A stretch of 64,000 bases of DNA, from the NCBI GenBank assembly GCA_029862185.1, contig JAOTXX010000010.1, positions 1-64,000 on the forward strand, given 5' to 3'. The translations under genes were made by a program, and so were the position numbers. Numbering within the stretch: position 1 is the first letter of the stretch; each line of letters begins with the position of its first letter. The notes beneath the pieces were generated by a model. The model ran no database searches and was not told the DNA's origin. It saw only the letters and a list, made by a program, of their open reading frames with translations. Positions 1 through 9,374 of the stretch are shown here, piece by piece. Source of the stretch: Myxococcales bacterium (GTDB lineage Bacteria > Myxococcota_A > Polyangia > Polyangiales > Houyiibacteriaceae).

Positions 1-410
1 ACATTTCGATCGCCGTGGCCGTCGAGGACGGACTAATGACGCCGGTCTTGCGCAATGCGGACCGAAAAGGAGTCGCACAGATCGCCGCCGAAGTTCGCGA
101 CCTGGCCGAGCGCGCGAGAGACAAGAAGCTTCAGCCTGACGACATGAGCAACGGAACCTTTTCGATTTCAAACCTCGGCATGTTCGGCATCGAAGCGTTC
201 ACTGCAGTCATCAATCCACCCGAAGGTGCAATCCTCGCCGTCGGCACGATCCGCCACGAGCCGGTCGTCGAGGACGGCGCCATCGTCCCTGGCCGTCGAA
301 TGCGCTTCACGATGAGTTGCGACCATCGACTCATCGACGGCGCCACCGGCGCAAAGTTCATGGCGGCGTTCAAGCGGGTCGTAGAATCCCCACTCAACAT
401 GCTGCTCTGA
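1..410 (+). CDS. 2-oxoacid dehydrogenase E2 acyltransferase, C-terminal part (5' end outside window)
   Basis: This is the C-terminal catalytic portion of a dihydrolipoamide acyltransferase, the E2 core of a pyruvate- or branched-chain-type 2-oxoacid dehydrogenase complex, which passes an acyl group from lipoyl-lysine to CoA. The active-site motif DHRLIDGA is visible, with the His and Asp expected for this chloramphenicol-acetyltransferase-like fold. The upstream SISNLGMFG and INPPEGAILAVG stretches are also typical of E2 catalytic domains. The frame is open to the window edge, so the lipoyl and peripheral-subunit-binding domains lie upstream. The ATG in the ORF track at 15 is internal. Which oxoacid it serves cannot be told from this fragment. 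Confidence 0.93.
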   Translation, partial: ISIAVAVEDGLMTPVLRNADRKGVAQIAAEVRDLAERARDKKLQPDDMSNGTFSISNLGMFGIEAFTAVINPPEGAILAVGTIRHEPVVEDGAIVPGRRMRFTMSCDHRLIDGATGAKFMAAFKRVVESPLNMLL

Positions 411-887
411 GCCGCGGTCTGTGAAGCGCGGGGCGTTGCGCCGGGCTTGGCCCATCGGGCTTGCGCTGTCGCGGGTGTGGTGGGGGGTGGTTGCGGGAAT
501 TGGGAGCTGGTCAGTCTTTGTTACACCGCCCGCCCACCCCCACCCGTAATCCTCCCTGGCGCGGCAGGTGCTTCGCACTGCCTTGCCGGCGCGTTCACGC
601 CGGGCTTCGCCCTTTGGGCTCGCGCTGCCGCCTGCGGTCTTATTGGGGGGGTGCTTTGGCGCCGCCCTTTTGCACAACCTGGATATGAATCGAGGGGCGC
701 GGAAAAAAGCGCGATGTGGGGGTTCGGCGGCGTGTGAGTGACAATCCGCAAGACAGCAGCCACCACGGATTGGCGCGAGCTCCGAGGGGCGCCTTGCGTG
801 GCCTCAGGCCTCAAGTCCTTCCGGCCACCTTTGCAAGGCGCCCCGTCCGCAGAACTCCCGCGTCGTGCTTTTTTCCTCGCCCCGCTT
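411..887. other. intergenic stretch without a supported gene; imperfect 40-bp direct repeat
   Basis: There are 477 bp between the E2 gene and the converging end of the glcD-like gene. Several short overlapping ORFs exist, but they have biased composition and no recognisable protein. An imperfect direct repeat is visible: a block containing CCGGGCTTGGCCCATCGGGC near 441 resembles CCGGGCTTCGCCCTTTGGGC near 600, with similar flanks (GCGTT before, GCGCTG after). G runs (GGGGGGG near 645) are also present. Confidence 0.5.
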
Positions 888-2294
888 CTAGCACGACCCG
901 TGGAAGCGCTTCGCGTCTGCGGGGAAGATCTTGCCGGGGTTCAGGATGTGTTTCGGGTCGAACACGTCTTTGATTTTCTCCTGCAGCGCGATCAGCGCAG
1001 GAGATTGCTCCATGGACAGATACGGAGCCTTCAAGACGCCGATTCCGTGCTCGCCGCTCAGGGTGCCGCGCAGCTCGATCACGCGCTGAAAAAGCGCCTT
1101 GATGGCGGCGTCCACGTGGAGCTTCTGGTCGGGCTCGTTCCACAAGAAGTTCACATGAAGGTTGCCATCACCCGCATGGCCGTAGGTCGGGACCACGAGC
1201 TCGTGCTGATCGGCGAGCTCTGCGCAGTAGCCGAGTAGCTCGGCCATCTTGGTGCGCGGCACCACGACGTCCTCGGAGAGTTTGTTCTTTGCGTGTCGCT
1301 TCAAGCTGTGGCTGAGCTCGCGACGCGACGCCCAAAGACGCTCCCGCTCGCCGCTGTGCTGCGCCACCAACACTTCCAGCGCATCGAGGTCGAACAGGAT
1401 GTTGCCCGTTCGTTCGAGCTCTGCCTCGAGACTCGCCTCTTCGCCATCGAGCTCGATCAAGAGCATGGCCTTCGTCTCGTTTGGAATCGTCAGCCCGGCT
1501 TCCGGACGGACGATGCGAATCGCTTCCTGGTCGAGAAGCTCGATGCATGACGGGAGCTGCCCCTGCGCAACCAGCGCCGATACGACGGGCGCCACCTCTT
1601 CCAAGCTCGAGAAACAGGCTAGCGCCGTCACCGTCGCTTCGGGTTTCGGGATCAATCGCAGGGTCGCCTCGGTCACGATCCCGAGGGTGCCCTCGCTGCC
1701 GACCATCAGCGACGTCAGGTCATAGCCGGTCACGCCCTTTTTGGTCTCCCGCCCGAGCTTGAGAATCGTCCCGTCCGCCATGACCACGTCCATGCCCATG
1801 ACGTACTCCCGGGTCACGCCATACTTGAACGCGCGCGGGCCCCCGGCGTTGGCAGCGAGGTTCCCACCGATGACGCAGGAGTCCCGCGAATTCGGGTCTG
1901 GAGGATAGAAGAGCTGCTCCTCTTCGGTGGCCCGCTTGAGGTCGCCGGTGATCACCCCGGGCTGCACCGTCGTGGTGAGCTCGACTTTGTCGATGCCTTC
2001 GATCGCGTTCATCCTTTCGAACGCCAGGACGATGCCGCCGGGCACGGGCACCGCACCGCCGACGCGGCCCGTTCCACCGCCCCTCGGAGTGACCGGAATC
2101 TCGTGCTCGTATGCGGCCTTCATGACCGCCGAGACCTCGGCCGTGCTCGAAGCGCGGACCACCGCCTCCGGCAAGCAAGGTTCGACCTCGCTTTCGTCCT
2201 GCGCGTAGCCCTCGAGCAAGCTCGGGTCGCGAATGACGGCGCCGCTCCCGCAAGCGCGCTCGATCGCGATCAAAGCGCTATCCAGTGACGCCAT
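888..2294 (-). CDS. glcD: FAD-linked oxidase, GlcD-like (glycolate/D-lactate dehydrogenase subunit family)
   Basis: This is a flavoprotein of the PCMH/VAO family that oxidises 2-hydroxyacids such as glycolate or D-lactate. The N-terminal FAD-binding domain shows PRGGGTGRVGGA, PPDPNSRDSCVIGGNLAANA and GSEGTLGIVTEATLRLIPKP. The C-terminal domain ends with HVDAAIKALFQ, GTLSGEHGIGVLKAPYL and FDPKHILNPGKIFP, as in GlcD and D-lactate dehydrogenases. From the ATG at 2294 the protein is 468 residues, usual for the family. The track start at 2330 uses a TTG and adds 12 residues. No glcE or glcF partner lies beside it, so a stand-alone D-lactate dehydrogenase is equally possible. Confidence 0.88.
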   Translation of the reverse strand: MASLDSALIAIERACGSGAVIRDPSLLEGYAQDESEVEPCLPEAVVRASSTAEVSAVMKAAYEHEIPVTPRGGGTGRVGGAVPVPGGIVLAFERMNAIEGIDKVELTTTVQPGVITGDLKRATEEEQLFYPPDPNSRDSCVIGGNLAANAGGPRAFKYGVTREYVMGMDVVMADGTILKLGRETKKGVTGYDLTSLMVGSEGTLGIVTEATLRLIPKPEATVTALACFSSLEEVAPVVSALVAQGQLPSCIELLDQEAIRIVRPEAGLTIPNETKAMLLIELDGEEASLEAELERTGNILFDLDALEVLVAQHSGERERLWASRRELSHSLKRHAKNKLSEDVVVPRTKMAELLGYCAELADQHELVVPTYGHAGDGNLHVNFLWNEPDQKLHVDAAIKALFQRVIELRGTLSGEHGIGVLKAPYLSMEQSPALIALQEKIKDVFDPKHILNPGKIFPADAKRFHGSC

Positions 2295-2418
2295 ACCTTG
2301 AGCCTTGGGGCGGTAGTCGTGGACGGTCAAGGTCCCGCGGCGCTGGGGATGCGACGTCGAGTCGAACGCGCTACGCTCCGCACTACCACGGGCGCGGATT
2401 GCTGCGTCCCCTCAGACC

Positions 2419-3426
2419 ATGCGATTCTTTGCTTACTTCCTGCTGACCGCTGCGGTCGCGGCCGGCTGTGGCGAGACGGCCGCCTCGACGTCTCCCGACG
2501 ATGCGGGCAACGATGGCTCCGTCGATCCGGATGGAGGCTTCGGTTTCCCCGAGGGCGGTGTCGATGGTGGCAACCAAGATGGCGGCGTCGATGGCGGTGT
2601 CGATGGTGGAGTGGACGGCGGTGTCGATGGTGGCGAGCCCGATGGTGGCGGCTCCTGGTGTACAACCAGCGCACTTTGTCCGTCCTGCCCCGACCCAGAC
2701 GCCCTCTGCGATGCAGAAAACCCGTGCCCCACCGGTGAGGTTTGCCTTCTCACGGGCTGCGAAGACCTCTCGCGCTGCTTCGTCGCAGGCGGTGGCGCCT
2801 GCCAAGACGACGCGGACTGCGGCAACCCGGCTTATACCTGCGACCAGACCATCAACCGCTGTCTTCGCGTCGTTTCCGGTTGCGATGATTCGAACGACTG
2901 CGTGGCGGGCTTCGCTTGCGAAGATGGCGCCTGTGCCGACCGTCGCGTTCCCTGCGTGTCAGGCGCCGACTGCCCGCACGGCTTCACCTGTTTTTTCGCC
3001 GCCGCCGACCAACGTTTTTGTCGTCGCATCACCCGTCCCTGCGATGACGACATCGACTGCCTCACCCTCGGCGTTCCCTGTGGTGACCCGGACGGCGACG
3101 GAGCGCAGGAATGCATGCCTTCACTCATGCCCAACGAGCCGGATCCCGTCTCCTGCGACACGCTGCAATGCACCGAGGACATTGCGCCCGTCTGCGAATC
3201 GAGCGTCGAAGGGACGGTCGCAGCCTGCGGCCGGTTTGGCCCCTGTGCGGTAGCCGACGATTGCGCACTGGGTTTCGACTGCGCGGACCTTTGGGGTGAC
3301 GGTCGCAAGGAGTGCGTTCTACCCGGCGGTTCCTGTGTAGATTCGCGCGACTGTGCATCTCAGCAGGTGTGCGGATCTGCCCGTCCCGAGGCTGCACCGA
3401 TGTGCATTGGCGGGGCCGCGATGTAG
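2419..3426 (+). CDS. cysteine-rich surface lipoprotein with Val-Asp-Gly-Gly repeats
   Basis: This 335-residue exported lipoprotein has no recognised enzymatic domain. The N-terminus is a lipoprotein signal (MRFFAYFLL followed by AAVAAGC, Cys17). A low-complexity spacer follows, with five to six tandem VDGG units around residues 45-78. The rest is rich in regularly spaced cysteines (patterns such as CDDSNDCVAGFACEDGAC), like the disulphide-bonded repeats common in myxobacterial surface proteins. Lipid anchor, flexible linker and compact disulphide head suggest display on the outer membrane. The next gene, also a lipoprotein, starts 61 bp downstream on the same strand, so the two may be cotranscribed. 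Confidence 0.8.
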   Translation: MRFFAYFLLTAAVAAGCGETAASTSPDDAGNDGSVDPDGGFGFPEGGVDGGNQDGGVDGGVDGGVDGGVDGGEPDGGGSWCTTSALCPSCPDPDALCDAENPCPTGEVCLLTGCEDLSRCFVAGGGACQDDADCGNPAYTCDQTINRCLRVVSGCDDSNDCVAGFACEDGACADRRVPCVSGADCPHGFTCFFAAADQRFCRRITRPCDDDIDCLTLGVPCGDPDGDGAQECMPSLMPNEPDPVSCDTLQCTEDIAPVCESSVEGTVAACGRFGPCAVADDCALGFDCADLWGDGRKECVLPGGSCVDSRDCASQQVCGSARPEAAPMCIGGAAM

Positions 3427-3487
3427 CCCTTACACAAGACGGCGATATGCGGTAATGTGGTTCCCCCTGATTGTAAGCAATTTCACA

Positions 3488-5911
3488 ATGATATCTCTCC
3501 AACGAACCGCCCGGATTTGGACATGTTGCGCGATGCTGATCTCGGTCGCGGCCTGCGGCGAGAGCAAAGCCGCCGTCGACAGCGAGAACGCGGTGATCGA
3601 TCCGCCGGCGCAGTGTTCTTCGGGCCGTCCCGACTGCTGGATCAGCGAGGATTTCCCCGTGGCCGGCGATTTGAACGAAGACAACTCCGCCGGAGTTCGT
3701 TACTCGGTCGGAACGCGCTCCCTGGTCATCGATCGCATTTCCGCTCTGCCTGACGGCGATGGAGATGGGGTCCCGGACGACGCCGACGATTGCCCCGGCA
3801 CCCCTGACTGGATCAGCTGCGACGGCGATCCCACAAACGACGGACTTTACCAGACGGTTTTCTATGACTCCACGGGGGCCGACGAGGTGGTTCGGATCTC
3901 GACGGTCGACGTCGTTGCCGACATCCCCGAAGTCGACATCTACTTCTTGATCGACGCGACGCCCACGCTTGCCGAGGAGATCACCGTTCTTCAGGCCGAG
4001 ATCCTCAACGTCATCAGCGACATCCGGTTGAGCTTCCCCGATGCGCAGTTCGGCCTTGGTTTGTATCGGGAGTACCCACTGGCTCCCCTTGCAGCGGCGC
4101 ACAGCCAAGCGCCCTACCACCACATTCTCGACTTCACCGACGACGAGGTGCTCGTGCAGACCGCGGTCAGCACGCTCAACACCGTGCAAAACGCGACGAG
4201 CGCATCGGCCGCCACGCAAGCACTCTATTCGGTCGCTTCGGGGCTCGGTCTCGGTGACACGGTGCCCAATCGCGGCGCCTGCCCCAACGCGCCGGACGCC
4301 GACATCGGTTATCCCTGCTTTCGTGATGGCGCCTTGCACGTAGTCATGAACATCACCGATGCCGAGGTCCACAACGGGCCGAACCCCGCCGGCGCGGTGT
4401 ACGGCGACCCGCCGTTTGCGCCGGGCGTCGGTGCAGGGGTCGACACCATCCCGCCGGTCGAGATGTTTCCCCAGCTGTTTGCCGCCGATACGGCCGCCCT
4501 TGCCTTGGATCTCGGCGATCTTTCGGGCCGATCGCTGACCTTGATGGGCATGAGCACCCTGCTCAGCAACCAGGTCAACACGGCGGTTGCTCTCGGCTGC
4601 GACACGATGTCCGGGATGCCGCCCGGCGCCGACATGGATGGCAAAGACGTCGTCCTCGCGTTGCGATTCGACTCCCTGGTGCTCGATGCAAGCGTGTTTG
4701 CGAACAATACCCACTGGCCCGGCGCGAACGTCGCGCTGTTTGAAGATGCGCTGCTCGACCCGGCCACGGCAGTCACCTGCGATGGCGGCACGGTCGGTGT
4801 CGGGAGCTGGGGCGCGATCAACTGGGCCCCAACGACTTCTCAGCAGTACTACCTCGTCGCCGATGGAATCATTCCAGCTGCCGACCCGGGCCTCATGCCC
4901 GAAGGGGCCTTCAGCATTTCAATCGTTCACTCCGGCGATCCGGCCAACAACCCCGCCTGGCTCACCTCGGACGCGCCGGTCGCTTGGAGCGGCGTCGAGG
5001 CTGCGCTCCTCTCGAGCAACATCCGGGTGGCGAGCGTCGTGACCCTGAGAGACGCGATGAGCATGAGCAGCGATGGCGCGGCCGACGCGCAGGAGATCGC
5101 ACTCGCAACGGACGCGCGGACTAGATTCGGCAGTCCCTGGCTCACCGAGCTTTCGTCGTCCACCGGCGAAGGCCTCGACGCCGCGATCAGCAACACCATC
5201 GACCTCGCAAGAAACCTCTCGGTCTATGACATCTCGATGGTCGAGCTGGACAATGCCGCGACCGGCGTCGACGAAAGAGACTTCATCGCGCAGATCCGTC
5301 ACGACGATTGCGCCGAAGGACAAGCCGTCGACTGCGGGTTTGGAACGGGGAATGAATGCCGCGGCTGTGAGCTTGGCGCCGCGTTGCAGTACGAGGTCAT
5401 CTTCGCAAACGGAACGATGTCGCCGACTGGCGCGTCTCAGGTCTTCGACTTCGAGATCGTCGTCTGGGCCGATGACGTGTTGGAGGTCGAGCGGATTCCG
5501 GTTCGGGTCATGATCCCCGACGCCGTCTCTCATGAATTCGACGATACCCCGGCCTCGGCCTTCTATCGTAACGAGTACGACAGTACTCTGCGTTGCATCG
5601 CGCTGGAGGCTCCCAAGTGGGGCGCCCTGACCTGGGAAGGCACCACACCGTCAGACTCGAGCATCGAGTTCCAAATCCGGACTGCGCCTGCCCTCGAAGA
5701 CCTGCCAACCACGATTCCTGTCATCCTCCCCGTCACCGGTGGTGCCGCCGGAGGCACGTTCGACATCCGAGAAGAGCTCATCGCAGCGGGTCAGACCGTT
5801 GGATTGCCCTACATCCAGATCACGGCGGTTCTCAATCCGGGGAGCGGAGCGCCGACGACGCCGACTCTGGATGGTTGGACCTTCGAGTTCGTCTGCGAAG
5901 CTGCGCAATGA
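3488..5911 (+). CDS. large surface lipoprotein with TSP3-like and von Willebrand A-like region
   Basis: The chosen start (ATG at 3488) gives MISLQRTARIWTCCAMLISV ending in AAC, a plausible lipoprotein signal with the lipid Cys at about 23. The longer ORF from 3353 would overlap the previous gene and has no signal peptide. The product is 807 residues. After the signal comes a calcium-binding thrombospondin type 3-like stretch, DGDGDGVPDDADDCPGTP. From about residue 147 there is a VWA-like beginning, VDIYFLIDATPTL, where DATPT stands in for the MIDAS DxSxS. Later regions are acidic and beta-rich without a recognised domain. It is probably an adhesive or matrix protein displayed with its upstream neighbour; function is otherwise unknown. 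Confidence 0.8.
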   Translation: MISLQRTARIWTCCAMLISVAACGESKAAVDSENAVIDPPAQCSSGRPDCWISEDFPVAGDLNEDNSAGVRYSVGTRSLVIDRISALPDGDGDGVPDDADDCPGTPDWISCDGDPTNDGLYQTVFYDSTGADEVVRISTVDVVADIPEVDIYFLIDATPTLAEEITVLQAEILNVISDIRLSFPDAQFGLGLYREYPLAPLAAAHSQAPYHHILDFTDDEVLVQTAVSTLNTVQNATSASAATQALYSVASGLGLGDTVPNRGACPNAPDADIGYPCFRDGALHVVMNITDAEVHNGPNPAGAVYGDPPFAPGVGAGVDTIPPVEMFPQLFAADTAALALDLGDLSGRSLTLMGMSTLLSNQVNTAVALGCDTMSGMPPGADMDGKDVVLALRFDSLVLDASVFANNTHWPGANVALFEDALLDPATAVTCDGGTVGVGSWGAINWAPTTSQQYYLVADGIIPAADPGLMPEGAFSISIVHSGDPANNPAWLTSDAPVAWSGVEAALLSSNIRVASVVTLRDAMSMSSDGAADAQEIALATDARTRFGSPWLTELSSSTGEGLDAAISNTIDLARNLSVYDISMVELDNAATGVDERDFIAQIRHDDCAEGQAVDCGFGTGNECRGCELGAALQYEVIFANGTMSPTGASQVFDFEIVVWADDVLEVERIPVRVMIPDAVSHEFDDTPASAFYRNEYDSTLRCIALEAPKWGALTWEGTTPSDSSIEFQIRTAPALEDLPTTIPVILPVTGGAAGGTFDIREELIAAGQTVGLPYIQITAVLNPGSGAPTTPTLDGWTFEFVCEAAQ

Positions 5912-5938
5912 TCTGAGCCCTGCTAGCATCGGACCGGC

Positions 5939-6892
5939 GTGGCTGAAGCAGGGCGAAACCTGGGCCTTGCTGCCTGGGTCTGGGTGCTGATCGCCGCTCT
6001 CGCGGTGTTCGAGCTCGTGGCGCATCCGATGATCCGCGAGGCGACTCCGAGCGACGAGTCGTGGAATGCGGCCGCTGCCTTCGTTCGCGCGCAGTACCAG
6101 CCCTCGGACCGTATCGTCGGGGCGCCAGCCTGGTTAGACCCCATCGTTCGCAACCGCCTCGGCGATCTTCTTTCATTGCGCATGGCGGCTCCCCCGGACG
6201 CCGCCGGCATCGATCGCCTCTGGGAGCTGAGCATTCGGGGCGCGGGCAGCCGCGATGAGCCCCCTGCGCTCGAGGAGGAGTTCGATGGTGTTCACGTCAG
6301 AATGTGGTCGTTGCCGGGCGACGCGTTGATCTACGACTTCGTGGAAGAGATTTCGGGGGCCAAGGTGGAGCTCGTCGTCGCAGATCGTTCCAAGGCCTGC
6401 CCCTGGGTGGCGGCGCGCCAAGCGCCCGGCGGCCTCGAGCGAGGGCCGATGACGCCCCGCGAGCGCTTCGTCTGCGATCCGCGCCGTCCTTGGCTCTGGG
6501 TTGGTGCGACCGTTGTTGCCGACCTCGAGCTGCAACCGAGGCGTTGCATCTGGCAGCACCCCGCCGGTCCCGATCCCGTCCGCGCGATCTTCACCGACGT
6601 GCCTTTGGGCGACCGTCTTCTGATCCGTGGAGCAATCGACTACCAGACGGAACGTCGAAGGGCCCACTCTCCGGTGACGCTGCGCGTCTGGATCAACGAT
6701 CAATTGGCAGCGGAGCTCGTCCACGAGGACGGCGACGGCTGGTCAGGCCTCGAGATCGACACCGCCGAGCTCCCCCGCGAGCCCGCCATCGTTCGCTTCG
6801 AAACCACAGCCGATGATCCTGACTCCCGTCTCTTCTGCTGGTCCGCATCGAGCGTGAGAAGTCGACGTTCCGAGGGAGGCAGCGATGAATGA
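5939..6892 (+). CDS. membrane-anchored protein of unknown function upstream of a PMT glycosyltransferase
   Basis: This 317-residue protein is read from a GTG start. Residues about 8-28 (GLAAWVWVLIAALAVFELVA) form one hydrophobic helix. The remainder looks periplasmic and contains six cysteines, some in spacings that could pair. I do not recognise a family. The gene overlaps the next by 8 bp (ATGAATGA), so it is very likely translated together with the glycosyltransferase and may supply or accept its substrate. Similar soluble domains occur beside PMT-family transferases, but this is inference from context. Confidence 0.75.
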   Translation: MAEAGRNLGLAAWVWVLIAALAVFELVAHPMIREATPSDESWNAAAAFVRAQYQPSDRIVGAPAWLDPIVRNRLGDLLSLRMAAPPDAAGIDRLWELSIRGAGSRDEPPALEEEFDGVHVRMWSLPGDALIYDFVEEISGAKVELVVADRSKACPWVAARQAPGGLERGPMTPRERFVCDPRRPWLWVGATVVADLELQPRRCIWQHPAGPDPVRAIFTDVPLGDRLLIRGAIDYQTERRRAHSPVTLRVWINDQLAAELVHEDGDGWSGLEIDTAELPREPAIVRFETTADDPDSRLFCWSASSVRSRRSEGGSDE

Positions 6893-8519
6893 CGCCAGGG
6901 CCTTGAACGGCCGCGATCATCTCATCGGGGCGGCCTTGTGCATCGGCTACCTGCTGCTTCTGTTCGGTACGGCATCGGACTTGGCGATGTCTCGCGACGA
7001 GAGCTTTTACGTTCACGCCGCGAAAAACGCTGCCAACTGGATCAGCCAACTCTTCGCCGATCCTTCATCGGCGCTCAAACAGGACAGCATCGACAGAGCG
7101 TGGCGGTACAACTGGGAGCACCCGGCCTGGATGAAGCTGAGCTTTGCTTGGAGTTGGTTGGCACAGAAGCATCTGGACCTGTTTCCGAACGAGTCGCTAG
7201 CGTTCCGCTTTCCAGGCATGCTCACCGCAGCGCTCCTGCTTTGGCTGATCTATGCCTGGGGCGCTTCGGTCATGCGCCGCGAGGGCGCGCTCTTCGCGGC
7301 GCTGGCGTTCGCCTCGATGCCGAGGGTCTTCTACCACAGCCATCTCGCCTGCTTCGACATTCCCATCGCGTTTTTCGTCACGCTCACCGCCTACGCGTAT
7401 TGGCGCTCCCTGGCCGACCGGCGTTGGGTTCCCTGGCTGGGCCTGATTTTCGGCCTGGCGCTCGCCACCAAGCACAACAGTTGGATCCTGCCTGGGATCT
7501 TCCTGATTCATTTTCTCTGGCTTCGTCGCGACCAAGCGCGTTCCGGGCAAAGCGAGCGAGCGTCGATCGCTTGGCTGCCGTCGATGTTGCTCCTTGGTCC
7601 GCTCGTGCTGATCGGAACCTGGCCGTGGCTCTGGCACGACACCGGCCGCCGCTTGCTCGCCTATGCGAGCTTCCACCTGCGACACGTTCATTACACCTAC
7701 GAGTATCTGGGCATCAACTACTTCGAGCCGCCGCTGCCCATCTCGGTGCCGTTCGTCATGACGCTCTTGACGGTGTCTCTCACTGTGCTCGCCCTTTGCC
7801 TGCTCGGCCTCTACGACCGGCGGGCTGAGCTTCGTCCTCCATGGCTGACAAAGCCACGCACTCGCAACGATCGCAGGACGGAGGTACTTTGGTTCGGCTG
7901 CTTGCTTGCGCCTCTTTTCGTGATCGCGCTCCCGAGCACACCGATCTTCGGCGGCACCAAGCACTGGATCACTTCTTATCCGTTCTTGGCGCTGTTCGCG
8001 GGCTTGGGCCTCGTTGCCCTGGTCGAGAGAGCCGAGGTTTCATCTTGGATGGGCCGACGCTGGCCGACCTGGGCCTTTGCGGCGCTCTGCCTTCTGCCCG
8101 CGGCGCTCCAAACCGCGCACAGCCATCCGTTTGGCTTGTCGCACTACACGCCGCTTGCCGGTGGTGTGCCCGGCGCGGCCGACTTGGGCATGAATCGCCA
8201 ATTCTGGGGCTTCACCAGTGGCAGCCTCGTAGATTGGATTGCCGAGAGGCTACCCGACGGCGGCTCGGTGTGGACTTGCGACACCACCCACGGGTCCTGG
8301 GCCATGATGCAGCGAGACGGTCTCATACCGTCGAACATCCGCGCGGAGGCATCGATGAGCGCGGCCGATTTGGTGCTCGTCCACCACGAAGCCCATTTCG
8401 CAGAGGTCGACTATCAGGCCTGGGTTGCTTTTGGGAGCGTGCAACCGGTCTACGTTCTGCAATACGACGGTGTTCCCATCATCTCGGTGTACGAAAATCC
8501 GGCGAGACCCGAGCGCTAG
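6885..8519 (+). CDS. PMT/ArnT-family (GT39/GT83-like) membrane glycosyltransferase
   Basis: This 544-residue integral membrane protein has about ten hydrophobic segments. The first periplasmic loop carries MSRDESFYVHAAKN, matching the acidic DE(S/A)xY loop of dolichyl- or undecaprenyl-phosphate-sugar-dependent mannosyl- and arabinosyltransferases. WEHPAWMKLS and FRFPGMLTAALL follow as in ArnT-like enzymes. It should move a sugar from a polyprenyl-phosphate donor to a lipid or protein on the periplasmic face. It is translationally coupled to the preceding anchored protein, and its end overlaps the converging pssA gene by 4 bp. Donor and acceptor cannot be predicted. Confidence 0.82.
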   Translation: MNDARALNGRDHLIGAALCIGYLLLLFGTASDLAMSRDESFYVHAAKNAANWISQLFADPSSALKQDSIDRAWRYNWEHPAWMKLSFAWSWLAQKHLDLFPNESLAFRFPGMLTAALLLWLIYAWGASVMRREGALFAALAFASMPRVFYHSHLACFDIPIAFFVTLTAYAYWRSLADRRWVPWLGLIFGLALATKHNSWILPGIFLIHFLWLRRDQARSGQSERASIAWLPSMLLLGPLVLIGTWPWLWHDTGRRLLAYASFHLRHVHYTYEYLGINYFEPPLPISVPFVMTLLTVSLTVLALCLLGLYDRRAELRPPWLTKPRTRNDRRTEVLWFGCLLAPLFVIALPSTPIFGGTKHWITSYPFLALFAGLGLVALVERAEVSSWMGRRWPTWAFAALCLLPAALQTAHSHPFGLSHYTPLAGGVPGAADLGMNRQFWGFTSGSLVDWIAERLPDGGSVWTCDTTHGSWAMMQRDGLIPSNIRAEASMSAADLVLVHHEAHFAEVDYQAWVAFGSVQPVYVLQYDGVPIISVYENPARPER

Positions 8520-9295
8520 GCCGAGCGCTGGCTGGCCTTGTCGATGCCCGCGCGTGCCTTGTTCATCAGAACGATGAGGCTCTCCACGATGCCGATGATC
8601 ACGTAGGCGGCAAGCAGCCAAACCAGGGCCATCGAAGGGTGTACCTGCAATGCTATCCATACGGTCACGCCTAGCGCGACCGAGATGAACAGCACCGTGC
8701 GCAGGTTGAGACGCAAGTCCTTGAAAGAGCGAAACGGCATCGCACTCACCATGAAGATCGAGAGCGCCAGCACGAGTGACGAAATCAGAAAGGGCGTAAA
8801 CGGCAGCTTCCCGGTGAGGTGGTTGGCGACCACGATCGAGATCAAAATTCCGGCCGCCGCGGGGATCGGCAGGCCCTGGGTGTATTTGCCAGGACGCTCC
8901 GACTGCCCGTCATCGCTGGTCGAGGTGACGTTGAAGCGCGCGAGCCGGACGGCGCCGGCTGCGACGTAGAGGAAACCGATGAACATCCCGCCCGTGCCGA
9001 GCTCGTAGAGCGACCAATGAAACACGAGGATTGCGGGCGCGACGCCAAACGAGATCACGTCCGCAAGGGAGTCGAGCTGAACGCCGATGGCGGACTGGGT
9101 CTTGGTCAAGCGCGCGACCCGGCCGTCGATCCCGTCGAAAAAGAGCGCGAAGACGATGAGGAGCGCCGCACGATAGAAATCATCGGAAGTCGGCTGGTCC
9201 GAGAGGATCAAGATGGCGTTGTAACCGCAGAGCACACTGGAAAGTGTGAAGAGGTTCGGGAGGATGAAGAGGCTCTTCTTGAGGTCGACTTTCAC
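8516..9295 (-). CDS. pssA: CDP-diacylglycerol--serine O-phosphatidyltransferase
   Basis: This enzyme makes phosphatidylserine from CDP-diacylglycerol and L-serine, the committed step to phosphatidylethanolamine. The CDP-alcohol phosphotransferase signature D-x2-D-G-x2-A-R-x8-G-x3-D-x3-D is complete (DGIDGRVAR ... GVQLDSLAD), and at least seven hydrophobic helices follow. The protein is 259 residues from a GTG start, usual for the bacterial type II PssA. It lies 79 bp downstream of an unknown gene on the same strand. No psd (decarboxylase) gene is next to it. Confidence 0.92.
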   Translation of the reverse strand: MKVDLKKSLFILPNLFTLSSVLCGYNAILILSDQPTSDDFYRAALLIVFALFFDGIDGRVARLTKTQSAIGVQLDSLADVISFGVAPAILVFHWSLYELGTGGMFIGFLYVAAGAVRLARFNVTSTSDDGQSERPGKYTQGLPIPAAAGILISIVVANHLTGKLPFTPFLISSLVLALSIFMVSAMPFRSFKDLRLNLRTVLFISVALGVTVWIALQVHPSMALVWLLAAYVIIGIVESLIVLMNKARAGIDKASQRSA

Positions 9296-9374
9296 GCCAG
9301 GCTCGACTCCGTTCGCGTAGGCGGGTCCTCCAGGTTACGAGAACGGGAATTTCGTGTCCACTGCGACGGTCGTA

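Noticed and set aside
168-973. Several ORFs in the spacer after the E2 gene
   Set aside because: They overlap one another in all frames, are rich in Arg/Pro/Gly and contain no motif.
3353-3487. N-terminal extension of the VWA-like lipoprotein from 3353
   Set aside because: It overlaps the previous gene by 74 bp and lacks a signal; ATG 3488 gives a proper lipoprotein signal.
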